DNA of 64,000 bases from Sanguinoderma infundibulare (Eukaryota; Basidiomycota; Agaricomycetes; Polyporales; Polyporaceae): the NCBI GenBank assembly GCA_032821775.1, contig JAVLRN010000008.1, positions 1,674,001 through 1,738,000 of the forward strand. Reading direction: 5' to 3'. Both the position numbers and the translations under genes were made by a program. Positions 22,830 through 34,100 of this stretch are shown one piece after another (the stretch's first letter is position 1; each line of letters opens with the position of its first letter). Under the pieces are notes generated by a model that saw only the letters and a program-made list of their open reading frames with translations, was not told the DNA's origin and made no database searches.

Positions 22830-22842
22830 CCTTCCCCTTACT
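22830..22842 (-). other. Polypurine tract of Y
   Basis: On the minus strand AGTAAGGGGAAGG directly precedes the 3' LTR. Confidence 0.65.
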
Positions 22843-23176
22843 GTGATCTCAACCGTCCTCAGTCGCCAGGTGAAACGCCTTGAGGCAGCGGTGCCGTCGC
22901 CGCACCGCCTTCTCTTCTTGACAGCTCGATAGGCGGCGACCTAAGTCGGACGTCTTCTCGCACTTCTTCACAGATATGGGAGTTCTTCGGCCTGTCGTGC
23001 GACAAAGGGCGGCCTTAAACAGGTGACCCCGCGCTCCCAGCTCCATGACGAGGGCCCGGTGTGAGAAGTTGCCCAAGTCGCCACACCGCATAAAAGCCCA
23101 GTCGCCGATGGGGCCACTGTCGCTCCTCCTTCCCTCGCCCTCGCTCGCTTGCTTCCTTCATCGCCCGCTCCTCGCC

Positions 23177-25062
23177 ATGTCCGCCAACTCCGCCTCCAAG
23201 GGGAAGACTTGCGCGACCTCCGCCGAACTCCACCAGGCCACCCTCGACAAGGCTCGCGACGACGTCGACGCGATCCTCGCCGACCTGTTCAACAGCCCCG
23301 GCCAGTCGGAAGAAGTCCAGCAGGTCTGGTGTGAAACAATCGCCGAACTGATCGTAAGTTGTGCGCTGCTGACCCGCGTCATCGCTGACCTCCTTGATCG
23401 CAGGGTGCCTGGGCGGATGCTGGCGCCGCCGCCGAAGACGTGCGTCGGGTTGCCGACCGCGTCATACTCGAGTACCCCATGTACTGGAGTTCGGTGGCCG
23501 CCTCGTGGCCCACGTGGGCAGGCCTGCACCTCCTCGGTGCATACAACCGCCGGGCACAGGCCCAGGCCGCAGAAGCCTCGCGCAACTCCTGGCGATGTCG
23601 CACTCAAAGGCCGTGCCTGCAGTCGCCGCCATCCCTCCTCTACCGCCTTCTGTGCCCGACGTTGCTGCCGCCGTCACGGGCCTCGCCATCTCACCACCTC
23701 CTCCCGCTGTCGGCCCCGCGACGTCGTGCCCGACGTTGTGGAACGTCTCCGGCGCGTCCATCATTGACGCGGCTGGCACAGTCGCCACCGCCGCCGCGGT
23801 CGCCACCATCGTCGCCGTCGCCCCCGCTGTGGTCACCACTCCGGGCCAGCGCGGGAAGCGTCGCCGCGCCCCCCGCTCCTCGTCAGGGTCGGCGGAGGCT
23901 GCTGGTGAGGGCGGCCGCGACAAGCCCGCTCCCGCCAAAAAGGTGCGACCGGCCACCGCTGTTCCTTCGCCGATGCGTCGCGGGCAGGGCCAGGCGAAGT
24001 CCGCGACCATCGCCCAACCCGCGCCGACGGTCGACCGTGAAGGGGAAGGGGAGGAGTCAGAGGAGTCGGCGGACGAGCCGACCATCGACCCCAGCCTCTA
24101 CTTGGTAAGTCGCATCGCCCTCGTTCTCGCACGTCGCGACTGACCTTCTTGCGCAGTGCGACTACTGTGGCAGGCAGCGCAAGACTGCCTGCGTCCTCCT
24201 GCCCGGTCACCTCAAGTGCGTCAAGTGCACGGGTTCGTGGAAAGGCTGCTTGGTCGGCTCCGAACAGTACGCGACCTGGTTCGACTGGCACGGCTTTGAG
24301 CGCAGTAAGTCGCGCTTCCTCCTTTCTTCGCATCGTGGTCACTAACTCTTTGTCGCAGGTGGGATTGCGATCTGGCCTCCCCGCCACGTCATCGAGGACG
24401 GCCAGGCCCCGCGCTGGAAAGTGGATGAGCGGGGCTCGGTCGTGCAGGCGACACCGCCCCGCACCCGGGCTCGTTGGGCGCGTCGTGCGACACCCCCGCC
24501 CACAGAGTCCCGCCCCACGCGCGCTGTCCCTGCTCGCGACACCCCGTGCGGCGTCGCGCCTCCAGTCGCCGGTCCCTCCTCCACGCCTGACCCGCTCACG
24601 GACCTCACCTTCGCCCGCACCACTACCCTCCGACTCCCCTCGCCGGTCCGCGACTTCCGCCGCTCTCTTTGCGCTGAGGGCCTCCCCACTGTCGCCATCG
24701 CCCTCAACACCCACCTCGCCGGCCAAGGGAACGCGACCACTGGCGACGGCGGCGACGACCTCGACCTCCTCGACTTGTCGCCGGAGCAGCGGGCCTACAT
24801 CCGCGGTCTCCGCACGACCCGCTCAGCCCTCGTTGCCCAGGTCGAGGTCCTCCTCGAGCTCGTCGAGGACACTCAAGTGCGCGAGCTCGTCACGCTCGGT
24901 CAGGAGCAGCTGCCCTGGGCTCCCAAGCTCACCGACGACGACGACGCGGAGTACCGGGAGTCGTCGGCCGACTCCGGCTCTGAGGACGTGGAGGGTGAGG
25001 ATGACCGCGAAAGCGAGGGCGAGGGGGACCCCACGACTTCACCCGCGGCTATGGAGGAGTGA
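23177..25062 (+). CDS. Antisense, four-exon accessory gene inside Y (Cys-rich protein)
   Basis: Runs opposite to gag-pol, between integrase and the 3' LTR. Exon 1 (23177-23353, MSANSASKGKTCATSAELHQ...) joins in phase to an exon from 23404 (GAWADAGAAAEDVRRV...). A long Pro/Ala-rich part follows to 24104, and exons at 24157-24304 and 24359-25062 end in an acidic tail and a TGA. All three introns have GTAAGT donors and GCAG acceptors and are about 50 bp. Exon 3 carries a Cys cluster C-x2-C-x6-C...C-x2-C-x7-C (CDYCGRQRKTAC, CVKCTGSWKGC), reminiscent of the Cys-rich motif of many agaricomycete element-associated proteins. One frame change near 23577 within exon 2 is not explained by splicing, so this copy may be broken. 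Role unknown. Confidence 0.6.
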
Positions 25063-25194
25063 GTCGTATCTTGTCGCGTTGCGGTCGCGACTTCTTCTTG
25101 GGCTTGTACTTGTAGTTTTTTCTTGTCCTCTCATCTTGTCTGGTCCTGTCTCGGATTGTAGTGTACATAGTGTCACCTCGGGACTTGTAGGATT

Positions 25195-25345
25195 ACAGTC
25201 GCCGTCGTGTCATCTTCTTGTCGCAGTCACCGTCGCAGTGTCTTTCTTGTCGCAGTCGCGGTCTCGGTGTCTTTCTTGTCGCAGTCGCAGTCTCAGTCGC
25301 AGTTGCAGTGTCGCAGTGTCGCAGTGTCGCCTCGGTCGTAGTAGT
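25195..25345 (+). repeat. GTCGCAGTC-rich direct repeats in Y
   Basis: Short tandem and interspersed copies of TTCTTGTCGCAGTCGC and CAGTGTCGCAGTGTCGC immediately downstream of the antisense gene. The GTCGC word is enriched through the whole element. Confidence 0.65.
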
Positions 25346-25635
25346 CCTATATTATACACCAGTCAATAATACTATCTGATCTTGGTTTGAATGCGTGTGT
25401 GGTCAAGAACAGGTTTCCCGAGGGAAAGGCTCAGCGTGAAGTCCTTCATCGCCAAAAACCCTCGCCATCACGACAAAGTCGCGATGGAAAAATCGGTCGC
25501 AAAAGTGCGTCCGAGGTCGCAAAGAATATAAACGAGAGACTATGAAGTGGCGATTGGGAGTATGCAAAAGATAGAAAGAGCACAATATGGGAGATATGGA
25601 AGCGGATCACAAATGAAAACAGATACTCAGCTCGA

Positions 25636-28600
25636 CTAGTCCGTGTCGCCCACCCCGTCGCTGTCGCTCGGCGATATTGCATCGCCAGTCGGACGATCGT
25701 CCTCGACACCCACATCGTTGGTGTTCTTCATGTCCTCGAACCGCTTTTGCGAGATGTCGAGGAGCTCGTCGGCGATGTCGATCGATTGTCGCACGAGGTA
25801 GGGGAGGAGTCGGAAGGCCACGACCGGTCAGTGAAAGACCGTCCCGTCGAGTTCACAGATGACGTACGCTCCTCCGCAGTTGCGGGCGAGGACAACAAGC
25901 GGCCCGAGGTATTGCGGTCGCATCTTGCGGTTGAGGGCCTTCTCGATCTGCGTGTGTCAGAGGAGAACAAGGTCGCCGCGTTTGAAGTCGAAGTCGCAGA
26001 TGGTTGTCGCGTGGTCGCGCTCGAACTTGTACACTGCTCGAAGTCGCACTCAGTAGACGTCGGACTGGAGGTCGGCGATCTGGTCTTGCCGCTTCTGGAG
26101 CGCTGTCGCACGCTGCGTGATGAGATCGGTCGTCGACAGGATCGAGTCGGGCGGTGGGAGCAGATAGGTCGCTTCGCCGATGTCGAATGGCAGGATCGGA
26201 TGACAACCTGTAGCCGCGAAGTATGGTGAGCAGCCCATGCGACGTCGCGTAGTTACCCTTTCTGCCCAGAAGGCGAAATGAGCGACTTGCAACCACTTGG
26301 TCTCGTCACCGTCGGCGGCCTTGAACAGAACCTGTCGCACGTCGAAGTGTGGTCGCTCGACGATGCCGTTCGCCCGCGAGTTGTAGCCGCTGATTCGGAT
26401 ATGTCGGAGGTGATACTTGCGCGTGAGGTAGCCAGCCGCTTTGACGAAAGCCGCGCCATTGTCGGTGACGATCTCCGCAAGGCTGCCCCAGCGACAGATG
26501 ACATCTTGGAACAGCCAGTCGCCGAGGGTCTTCTCGGTTTCGACGCGGAGCATGCGCCACTCCGGGTAGTGCGAGATCGCGCAGCGCGCCTGGACGATGT
26601 ACTTGAAGCCGCCGGAGGCGGGCATGTGCATGGTGTCGATGTGGACTCGCGCAAACAACGGTGCGGGTGTCACGACCATTGGCGGGATAAGGACCTGTCG
26701 CGTCTGTCTCGTCTGACAGAGATGGCAAGTGCAAACGTACCAAGTGATGTCCTCGCGAAGGGACAGCCACCAGAATCGCTCCGCGATGAACTGCAACGTC
26801 GCATAATTGCCACGATGCCCTATGTCATCGTGCACTTGTCAGAGGATCGCGAGTCGCTGGCCGAGGCCGACTATGAGCTTGTGTGCGCCATGGGAGTCCT
26901 TCCGCCATAGCTGGTCACCGTCGACGAAGTGCTGCTGGCAGTACTTGATGAACTGCGGATACGCCTTGTCGGAGATGTCGCCTGGCTGTCAGAGGTCGCA
27001 GAGCCACCTCTTGACCTTGTCGAGTCGCTCGTTCACTCGTCGCGTGAAGTCAGAGGTCAGGATGTCACTCGTCGTGGTCGCAGTGTCGCTTATCGGCTCC
27101 TGGTCGGTCGATCCCTCCCCCTCACTGAAATCCTGACCATCCCCGGTCGGAGACGCGATCGTGAAAAGTTGCAGGGGAGAGGCGCATTGCCGCGGTCGCG
27201 TCGGCAGCATCTGGTGCAGGAAGCCATGGACTTTGTTGATCCAGTCCTCGAAGCCGTCGTCATCATCGCGTGGCTCGTCGCCTGGTTGTGGTGGTCACCG
27301 CGACAACCCGTCGGGTCCGTGCGACGTTCCCGGGACATGCACTAGAGTGAAGTGAAACGTCAGTATCGCGACGATCCAACGGTTAATGCTAGCGCTCGGA
27401 GAAATGTCAGGGTTCTGGAGCATGCCCTGAATGTATCGCGCATCGACCTCGACGATGAGGTTTCGAACACCGATCAAGTAGACCTTGAGGTTCCGCAGAG
27501 CGTGATAGAGGCCGTAGATCTCGAGCTTCGGTTGCGAGAATCACGCCTCCCTGTCGTTGAGCGTTATTGATCCGAAGCGACTGTAGTACCGCTTGCGCGG
27601 GTCGTCGATGTCGCACTGGCAGAGGTGGAAGCCGACCGCGATGTAGGAGGTGTCGACGGCGAGGATGACGGCCGCGCCCGACTCGTAGTCGATCGCGCGG
27701 AGCGCCGGCGACTCGATGACCGCCTTCTTGAGGTCCTCCTGCGCACGGAGTTGCTCGTCGCCGAACTCGAAGGGGACGTCCTTCTGCGTGAGCTTCACGA
27801 GTGGCCAGGTGCGCTTCGCGAAGTTTCGAATGAAAAGTCGCAGGACGCTGACCATGCCTATGAATGCGCAGATCTCCGATATGTTCCCGCACGGTCCCCA
27901 GTTGATGATGAGGGCGACGCGCGACTGTTCGGGTTGTCGCCCGATCAGGGTGCATCGCTGGCCGATGACGATGTTCTCGATGTCGATGGGCATCGACTTC
28001 GGCCTGGAGTAGGTGCCGCCGGCGTGGCTCATGCGTGTGACGATGCGATTCTGGTTGTCGAAGTGCTCCTTAACGAAGCGACGAATGCCGGGGTTGCGGG
28101 GGATGGTCTCGTACTTGCCATCACGGTCACGGTAGTCGGACTTCGGTCCCTTGCCGGGGACGTCATCGATATATGGTACCATCCACTCCGGGATCTCGGG
28201 CTGCAAGATGTAAGTGACGTCATCGTGAAAGATAGGTACTGAGTTGCACCACCCCATCGGGAGGGTACAGTGTCGCAACGCGCCGAACGGGGTCTGGAAG
28301 GTCGTGAGGTCACGCGACGATTTTGCGATCAGTCGCTCGTCGTAGCCGACGTAGAGGTCATACATCGAGCCGCACGGTTGCCTGCCGAACTGCTCAGCAA
28401 GGTAGTCGGGGGTCGGGGTTACTCCCGAGTGCGCGATCGTGACCTTGTTGAGCGGCTCGAGACTGTGGACGATGCGCGGCTTCCCGTCCTTTTTCGCGAC
28501 ACAGAACCAGCGACCGCGATACGACGAATTCGACGGCTCGTACACGCCGGCGGCAATTTTGTGCTTGATGATGTCGCAGACCTCCTTGTAGAGACCCGGC

Positions 28601-29440
28601 GGGATCGGGATGTTCTTCTGGACCCAAGGCATGTGCGGCATGACCGGAAAATCGACCGGCGGAAAGAACTCGGGCTTGAAGCAGCCGCGCTCCTCGTCGG
28701 TCCATGCGAATGCCGCGTTGTGGACGCACATGAAGTAGTGGAGGAGCTTGCGCTCTTCGGGCCAAAGGAAGTCGGGTCGCAGCTTCTTGTCGAGGGCCTC
28801 CATGCGTTCACGGGTGTAGCGACCGGTCGGGACGAAGTCGGGTGGATGGTCGGGGAGGATCGGCATGTTCGCGAGCGGGTCGCCAGTGATGTTGCGCACA
28901 ATGCGAAACTGTTCGGGGCACGAGCCTAGGACCGGTCGCACCTTGCACGCGACTGGCTTGTACTTCTTCTTGGTAATGAGGCCTTTTGTAACGGGGTCGC
29001 GTGTGGTGAGGAAAACATTTGCGGGGGTATCTTGCGATCGCGGCGCGAAGTAGCCGCGACTGTTTTTGGTCAGAAAGGAGAATACGAAAGAAGGTGAGGA
29101 GGAACAGGGGCGCATAAAGAAGAGAGAGAGAGCGATGTCGAGAGAGGGAGATGCAGGAGAAACTGGAGATGTGAGGAGAGAGAAAGAGTCCGAGGTCGCA
29201 GTGGTCGGCGATGTCGCCAGGGTCGTCGCGCTTGTCGCACGACATTTTTCGCTAGTAGTTGTGAGATTAGTTGAGAAATACACGGTCGCGCGATCGTGTA
29301 GTTGGTCGCAGGCCGATAAATAGAGAGCTGGGATAGGGATAGAGTCATCAGCGATGCGGGTATATGCAGAGATAATGGGGCCCCCTGGAGTGTCGTCGAT
29401 GACGAGGGCGTAGTCGCCGTCGGGTGACCCGTCCTCAAAC
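25636..29440 (-). pseudogene. Y pol region: reverse transcriptase, RNase H, integrase
   Basis: From about 29440 the frame runs through a Ser/Thr-rich linker into RT: GRWFCVAKKDGKPRIVHSL, the TTFQTPFGALRHCTLPMGWCNS block and MVPYIDDVPGKGP (YIDD catalytic aspartates). RNase H follows with ILAVDTSYIAVGF and IVEVDARYIQGML. After that comes integrase: an H-H-C-C zinc finger (DDIGHRG ... CHLC) and the DDE core (VHIDTMH, IVTDNGAAF, NGIVERPHF). The C-terminus ends at the TAG at 25636. Seven in-frame TGAs interrupt it (27541, 27295, 26989, 26839, 26050, 25957, 25828) with no internal TAA or TAG. Entered from the Gag-protease frame by a frame change at about 29437. Confidence 0.9.
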
Positions 29441-31903
29441 GGATTCGGTGCACTTGTTGTTGATGCGAAACCAAAAGGTCAGCTGGCCTCGCGGTCGCGT
29501 CGGGATGGTCACGACTTGTCGCGTGTTTGGACACTCGAGCGTGATCATCTGGTCTTCGTTGTCGAAGTTCTTGATGATGCTCCGCGTCAGGACGTCGAAG
29601 GGGCGACCGAGGAGCAAGTCGTAAGGTGCGTTGCGAATGACGTGAACCTGTAGGTAGAGCGTAATACCACCGACCAGGAAGGGCACATTGCGAACGATAC
29701 CTAGCGATGGGTCGACCGCCCCGTTCACTGACTGCATGTACAGCTGCACAGTTGGGTCGTAGGAGAGCGCCGCGTGATGGCAGAGGCCCTCGGAGATCGA
29801 GACGATTTGCACCCCGCCGTCCAAGGTTCCCTCGACGTCGATCTTACCGTCGAGACAGCCGACGATCGAGCGCAGCGCATACGACTCCTTTGCGACCACG
29901 AGCGGCTGCGGCTCTTGGCCAGGGCCGAGTCGCGAGAGGTAGACGTCGTATGGGTCGGGGACTACTAGCACACCCGGCTCCAGGGGCTCGCCGCGACAGG
30001 ACCGCGTGGTCGCAAGTTTGTCGTCGCTGGCCGCATCGGCGAAGGTGACTGTGCGCAGCTCGGTCGGTACATGCTTTGGGGTGATCGCCTCACAGAACTT
30101 AACGCGCACATCGGGCGCGATGCAGAGGAGCTCCTCGACAGAGAGCGTGATCGCCGGTGTCTTCATCGCATGCGAGTAGACCTCATCGATCAACTTGGGC
30201 TGGTAGACCGGGACCGTGTTGTGGTAGGCTGGATCACACTCTTTACCGCTCGCCGGTCGCGGTGTTGCACCGACATTGGTCGTCCGTGGCGGGGTGTAAG
30301 TCACGTCGCGGGCTCCCGCAAATGGGTGCTCGGGTGCCGCTCCTTGTCGCATGGCCGGGGTCGGTGGTCGCAGGATGGTGACGGGCCACGCTGGCGCGGC
30401 CGCCACGGTTGCCTTGGTCGCGGCTGAGGCTGATGCCTTCGTTCCGGCACCACTGGTGGTCGCTATCGTGGGGCCCCCGTCGGGAACTTCCTCGACTCTT
30501 ACTGCAGGTCGCAGTCGCCGGGGAACGGTCGTGATCTCGACTGCGTCGAACTTCTCCCTTGCTTGTCAGAGGGTGAAAATCTCGTGCTCAAGCTGGGCGA
30601 TGCGATCACTGGTCGCGTCAGTGGCTGGGGCCGTTGGTGCGACCTGGAAGAGGAGCTGGCCTACCGGCGCAGTTGCATTGCGCCGATGCCACTCGTAGGC
30701 GCGGTCGCACATGGTCAGGCCGGGTAGATTGCACGGCACAAATTGCCCGTTGGGCAAAATGACCTTCCCGTCATTGTTCCGCGCGATACGACCCACATTG
30801 ATGTCCTCGTCGATGAACCGACAGGTGCGAACCTGGCAGCCCGCATCGCCGCAGTAGTGGCAGAAACCCATCGGTGGCGGTCGCCCGTAGTCGGCGCGCT
30901 GTGGTGGCCCCACGGCACCCGCCCCGGCGCCGTTGTCGCGTATCGCCTGTGCCATCATTTGGAAGAAGGGCTCGATATCTTCCAGCTTGACACCAGTCGC
31001 CGTCGCCGCCGCCGCCGCAGGCGCAGTCGGCGTCACGACCGCTGTTGTCGGCATTCCGTGAAGCACGAACCGTGCAGCCTCGAGAACGTCTCGGAGGGCG
31101 TAGGGGTCATCAGGATGGTGGTCGACAAACTTGATCTGGAGTCGCTGGGCTACCTGGTCTCATAAGGGCGGTCGGATGCCGCATGCGAAAAGTCGCGACT
31201 GTTCCAGTACCGACAGTCGCTGGTGCTGGATCAAATAGGTAGTCATTACGAGGAAGTCCCGATGAAAACTGGAGAGTTCACTGAGCATCGTGATCGGCGT
31301 TGCTGCGCGACCCGCGACCAGGTTATCCACGTCAGCGACCGAGTACTTGCGGGCCTCGTCCGCACCCGGGTATAGCTCTGCCACGCTCGTCTTCCACTGT
31401 TCGAACATGTACGCGTCCTCATACGAGGGAAGCGACTCCCACAAGTCGGCGACCTCGACCTCGAGGTAGCGAATCGCCCATCGTTTGCGCGGTCGGCCGG
31501 CGGCGACCTGGCACCGGTCGAAGAGTGCGTCGAGGTCTTGCCAAAAGCCGCGCAAGGTTCTTGGTCGCTCGGGGTCGAATACTGGTGCAGTCATGTGGTT
31601 GCGCGCGGGCATCGCGGGCGGCGGGTGTGCTGCTGGCTGTGGCACTTGAAGATCGGGGGGATCCATCGCGAGCGACGAGAGCTCGCTGAGTGGAGTGAAC
31701 GGGGAAACTTGTAGTGACGCTGTCGAGGGTGTTGCAGCGATATCCGGCGATGGCAGGAGGGGAACGTCTGTCCAGTAATCGGGCGAAGGAGGAAGTGGAA
31801 CGTCTTCCCAGGGTTCTGGCAACGGTGGGAGGGGAAATTCACCGGGAATCGCGCTCGGCATCGCGTGTCTCGCTCTAGACCTAACCGTCGTGGAAGATGT
31901 CAC
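29435..31903 (-). pseudogene. Y gag-protease region
   Basis: Starts MTSSTTVRSRARHAMPS at 31903. Helical Gag core (ERPRTLRGFWQDLDALFDRC ... RKRWAIRYLEVEVADLWESL), then after a TGA at 31160 the same frame continues to a Cys-box CHYCGDAGCQVRTC. This is a nucleocapsid knuckle in which the usual His is replaced by Cys. A second TGA at 30566 precedes the protease region, with a retropepsin-like LDGGVQIVSISE (a Gly where D-S/T-G is normal) and YDLLLGRPF. The frame ends at TGA 29435, where the pol frame takes over with PFEDGSPDGDYALVIDD. Both internal TGAs sit where Arg would fit. Confidence 0.85.
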
Positions 31904-32157
31904 GGACGACGAGTCGGAAGAAGAGGGGCGGTTGTCGAGTGCGTCGATGCCGCGATCGAGGGCACGAGAGAGGGAATTGAGGATGCGACTGTATCGGGCC
32001 TCGTTGCCGAGCTGAAGTCCAAGGTCGGTGATCCTATGTGCACGAGTGACAAGTAGCTCGTGTGCGAGCGACGAACGCGAAGGAGTGGGAGGTGTCAGCG
32101 TGGCACTGTATGAAAGTTACGGGGTCGCACCAAAGGCGGAGGTGAGATCTATACTCC

Positions 32158-32175
32158 CCCTCGCGGTGGGCTCCA
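32158..32175 (-). other. Candidate primer-binding site of Y
   Basis: On the minus strand TGGAGCCCACCGCGAGGG starts three bases after the 5' LTR. The TGG start would pair with a tRNA CCA end. The tRNA is not identified. Confidence 0.5.
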
Positions 32176-32178
32176 AAA

Positions 32179-33127
32179 TGATACACTACCCCAGGGCCTG
32201 TGGACAGCTGGGACGACCAAGGGCTGAGGGAGGCGAGGTCGGAGTGACGTCGCCGGTGTGGAGGGCGAGTACGGTCTCGAGTTCCCTTTGGTCGCGATCG
32301 CAACAAGTGCCGGGGAGAGGGGAGAAAAGTCAAACGAAGCTGGAGGACGAAAGTCGTGGTATAAGTCGCACGATGAGTCGCTGTCGCAAGGTCGCAGTCG
32401 GGGATCGCTGTCGCTGTCGCAAGTCGCAATCGCAGTCACCAGCTATACCCAGAGGAGGACGATGTCGAGTCGCGGTCGCTCACCGGAGAAATGAGAGGTG
32501 AAAGGTGGGGGGGATCCAAGATTGTGTGCCCAAACAGCTGTCGACTGGGTTAAGTACATCGAGCCTGTAACTACGCGCGACAACTATAGTCTAGCCTGCC
32601 TCGCGGCGATGAGCGCCCGCGACAACCCATGTCGGAAACCCATCGGAACATCAGCGACCGTTACAAGGCTGCGACCGGTCGTGTGACTTGGGGTCGGCTC
32701 GCCTTGTCGTCGCATGGTCGCGCGATGTCGCTGGTCGTCGGCGATCGCAGTCGGGGGTTGTGACCGATACCTGTCACCAAGACCAACTAGTGAGAGATGA
32801 CTCGCAGACCGTCGCGCGACGCGACTGTAAAGATGCTGAACGACTTAACTTGTGGCCTGCCGCTACGCTGCCATGCGTGAGGCGCAGATGGGCGGGCCGG
32901 GTCACTGTGGTCGCCAGTTTGGGCCGATCGGGAGCTTCACGCCGGCGACGGAGATCGCCGACGTTCTAGGCCTTTGCCTCGTGCCAAAGGGTCGGTGCGT
33001 CACACGACCGCCGATGCCGTCGGCAACTTGGGAACTCCTGCAACGTCGCGTGGCGCGAAGTCGTGGTCGCTGTCTGAAAGGGGTAGTCACGCCGACTTCT
33101 GCGAACGGAAGCGTCGGGTGCGCATCA
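32179..33127 (-). repeat. 5' LTR of Y
   Basis: 949 bp partner of 21881-22829. TG...CA ends, followed on the right by GCAGG, the X sequence at the insertion point. Confidence 0.9.
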
Positions 33128-34097
33128 GCAGGTTGAGTCGTAGTGAGTCATTACTGTGGACTGAGTAATCATGACTGCGGAATAAGTCAGCATGACTGCA
33201 GGACGAGTCATGGTGAGTCGTTGCTGCGGGCTGTGCAGTGAGTCATCGTGACTGCGGAATGGGTCAGCATGACCATGGATAAGTCATGATGAGTCATCAT
33301 GGTGGACCGTGCACTGTAGACTGTGCAATATGACTTGTGAGCTGAGCCCTGGTGGGGTCCGAGTCGGGATGAGTCCTGTTGACGAATCCGGAGTCGTACT
33401 GAGAACATTCTAATGTTTGGTGGAATATTCTGGATGTGACTATAGACTGTGGACTGTCGGAGGAGTCACAGTGAGCCTGAATATTAGATGAGGGATAGAC
33501 TGTGTAAGACACAGTCTAGAGCGCTTGATACATGTCCTTGCCAGGACACGGTCACGTGGGCGTGTCTAGTCTGGTCGCAAGTCCATGTATGATAGTTGGA
33601 GTAAAGACTGATAGGGAACTGTGCCTAGCACAGTTACTGATGATGGTAGAGGTGGAGACTGGCTGTTGATGGCCCAGTCTCTGAGGAGGATGCGAGGGTA
33701 GACTGTGTACGACACAGTCTACTGTACTGGTATGGAATAGTCGAGACACGATCTTGTGAGCATGTCTATAGGTTCAAAGTGGTCTTGATATGTGCGAGGG
33801 GATGGTGTCGTCCAAGCATATATCAATGGGTGATAAAAGGAGTGAACTGTTTACGGTATGGCCTGAAGTGGGAGGAAATGTATAGGTCCATAGTAGTCCG
33901 GGGATACGTAGGAGTTGTGGATAATGAGTGTGTATGTCCATGGATATGGATGGTCGGTGGAGGAGTGGATGGTACGGGTATAATCCCTATGTGCACATGA
34001 GGGATGTGAGGTCCGAGATGATAGCGATAGTGGTGTAAGTCCGTGCGGGGTAAGCGTAGTAAAGAAAAATGATAACCCCGATGTTAGTGTCGTAACA
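33128..34097 (-). repeat. LTR of element X (5' LTR), segment right of Y
   Basis: Matches 14079-15040. Carries most of the TGASTCA cluster, now 11 kb from the TATA box at 21767; one site here has decayed to TAAGTCA. Confidence 0.9.
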
Positions 34098-34100
34098 TGA

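Larger units (their letters stand above)
21881..33127 (-). mobile_element. Ty3/Gypsy retrotransposon Y, nested in the LTR of X
   Basis: Two 949-bp LTRs (TGATAC/G...CATCA) surround a 9.35 kb interior read on the minus strand: Gag, protease, reverse transcriptase-RNase H, integrase, the Ty3/Gypsy order. The insertion split the X LTR; the flanks are GCGG on the left and GCAGG on the right, consistent with a 5-bp GCAGG duplication that lost one base. A purine tract lies beside the left LTR and a TGG-starting primer-binding-site candidate beside the right. Between integrase and the 3' LTR there is an extra spliced gene on the opposite strand. All frames carry in-frame TGAs, so the copy is dead as it stands. 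Confidence 0.95.
13579..34097 (-). mobile_element. Non-autonomous LTR retrotransposon X (with Y nested inside)
   Basis: Two nearly identical LTRs, TGTTACG...CGTAACA, bound the element. It is flanked by a perfect 5-bp target duplication TGAGG (13574-13578 and 34098-34102), and joining the flanks restores the sequence seen at 55.9 kb. Without the nested Y element X is about 9.3 kb: LTRs of 1462 and 1466 bp and a 6.3 kb interior. A purine tract next to the left LTR, and a TATA box with upstream motifs reading leftward, place its sense strand on the minus strand. No reverse transcriptase or integrase was found, so it must depend on another element for mobility. Confidence 0.9.

Noticed and set aside
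24149..25369. 406-residue plus-strand frame in element Y
   Set aside because: It overlaps the acidic exon 4 in another frame and has a Ser/Arg low-complexity composition; the spliced model explains the region better.
25636..31903. Reassigned genetic code (TGA read as an amino acid)
   Set aside because: TGA is the natural stop in the intact host genes at 42.3 and 56.0 kb, so CpG decay of the element is simpler.
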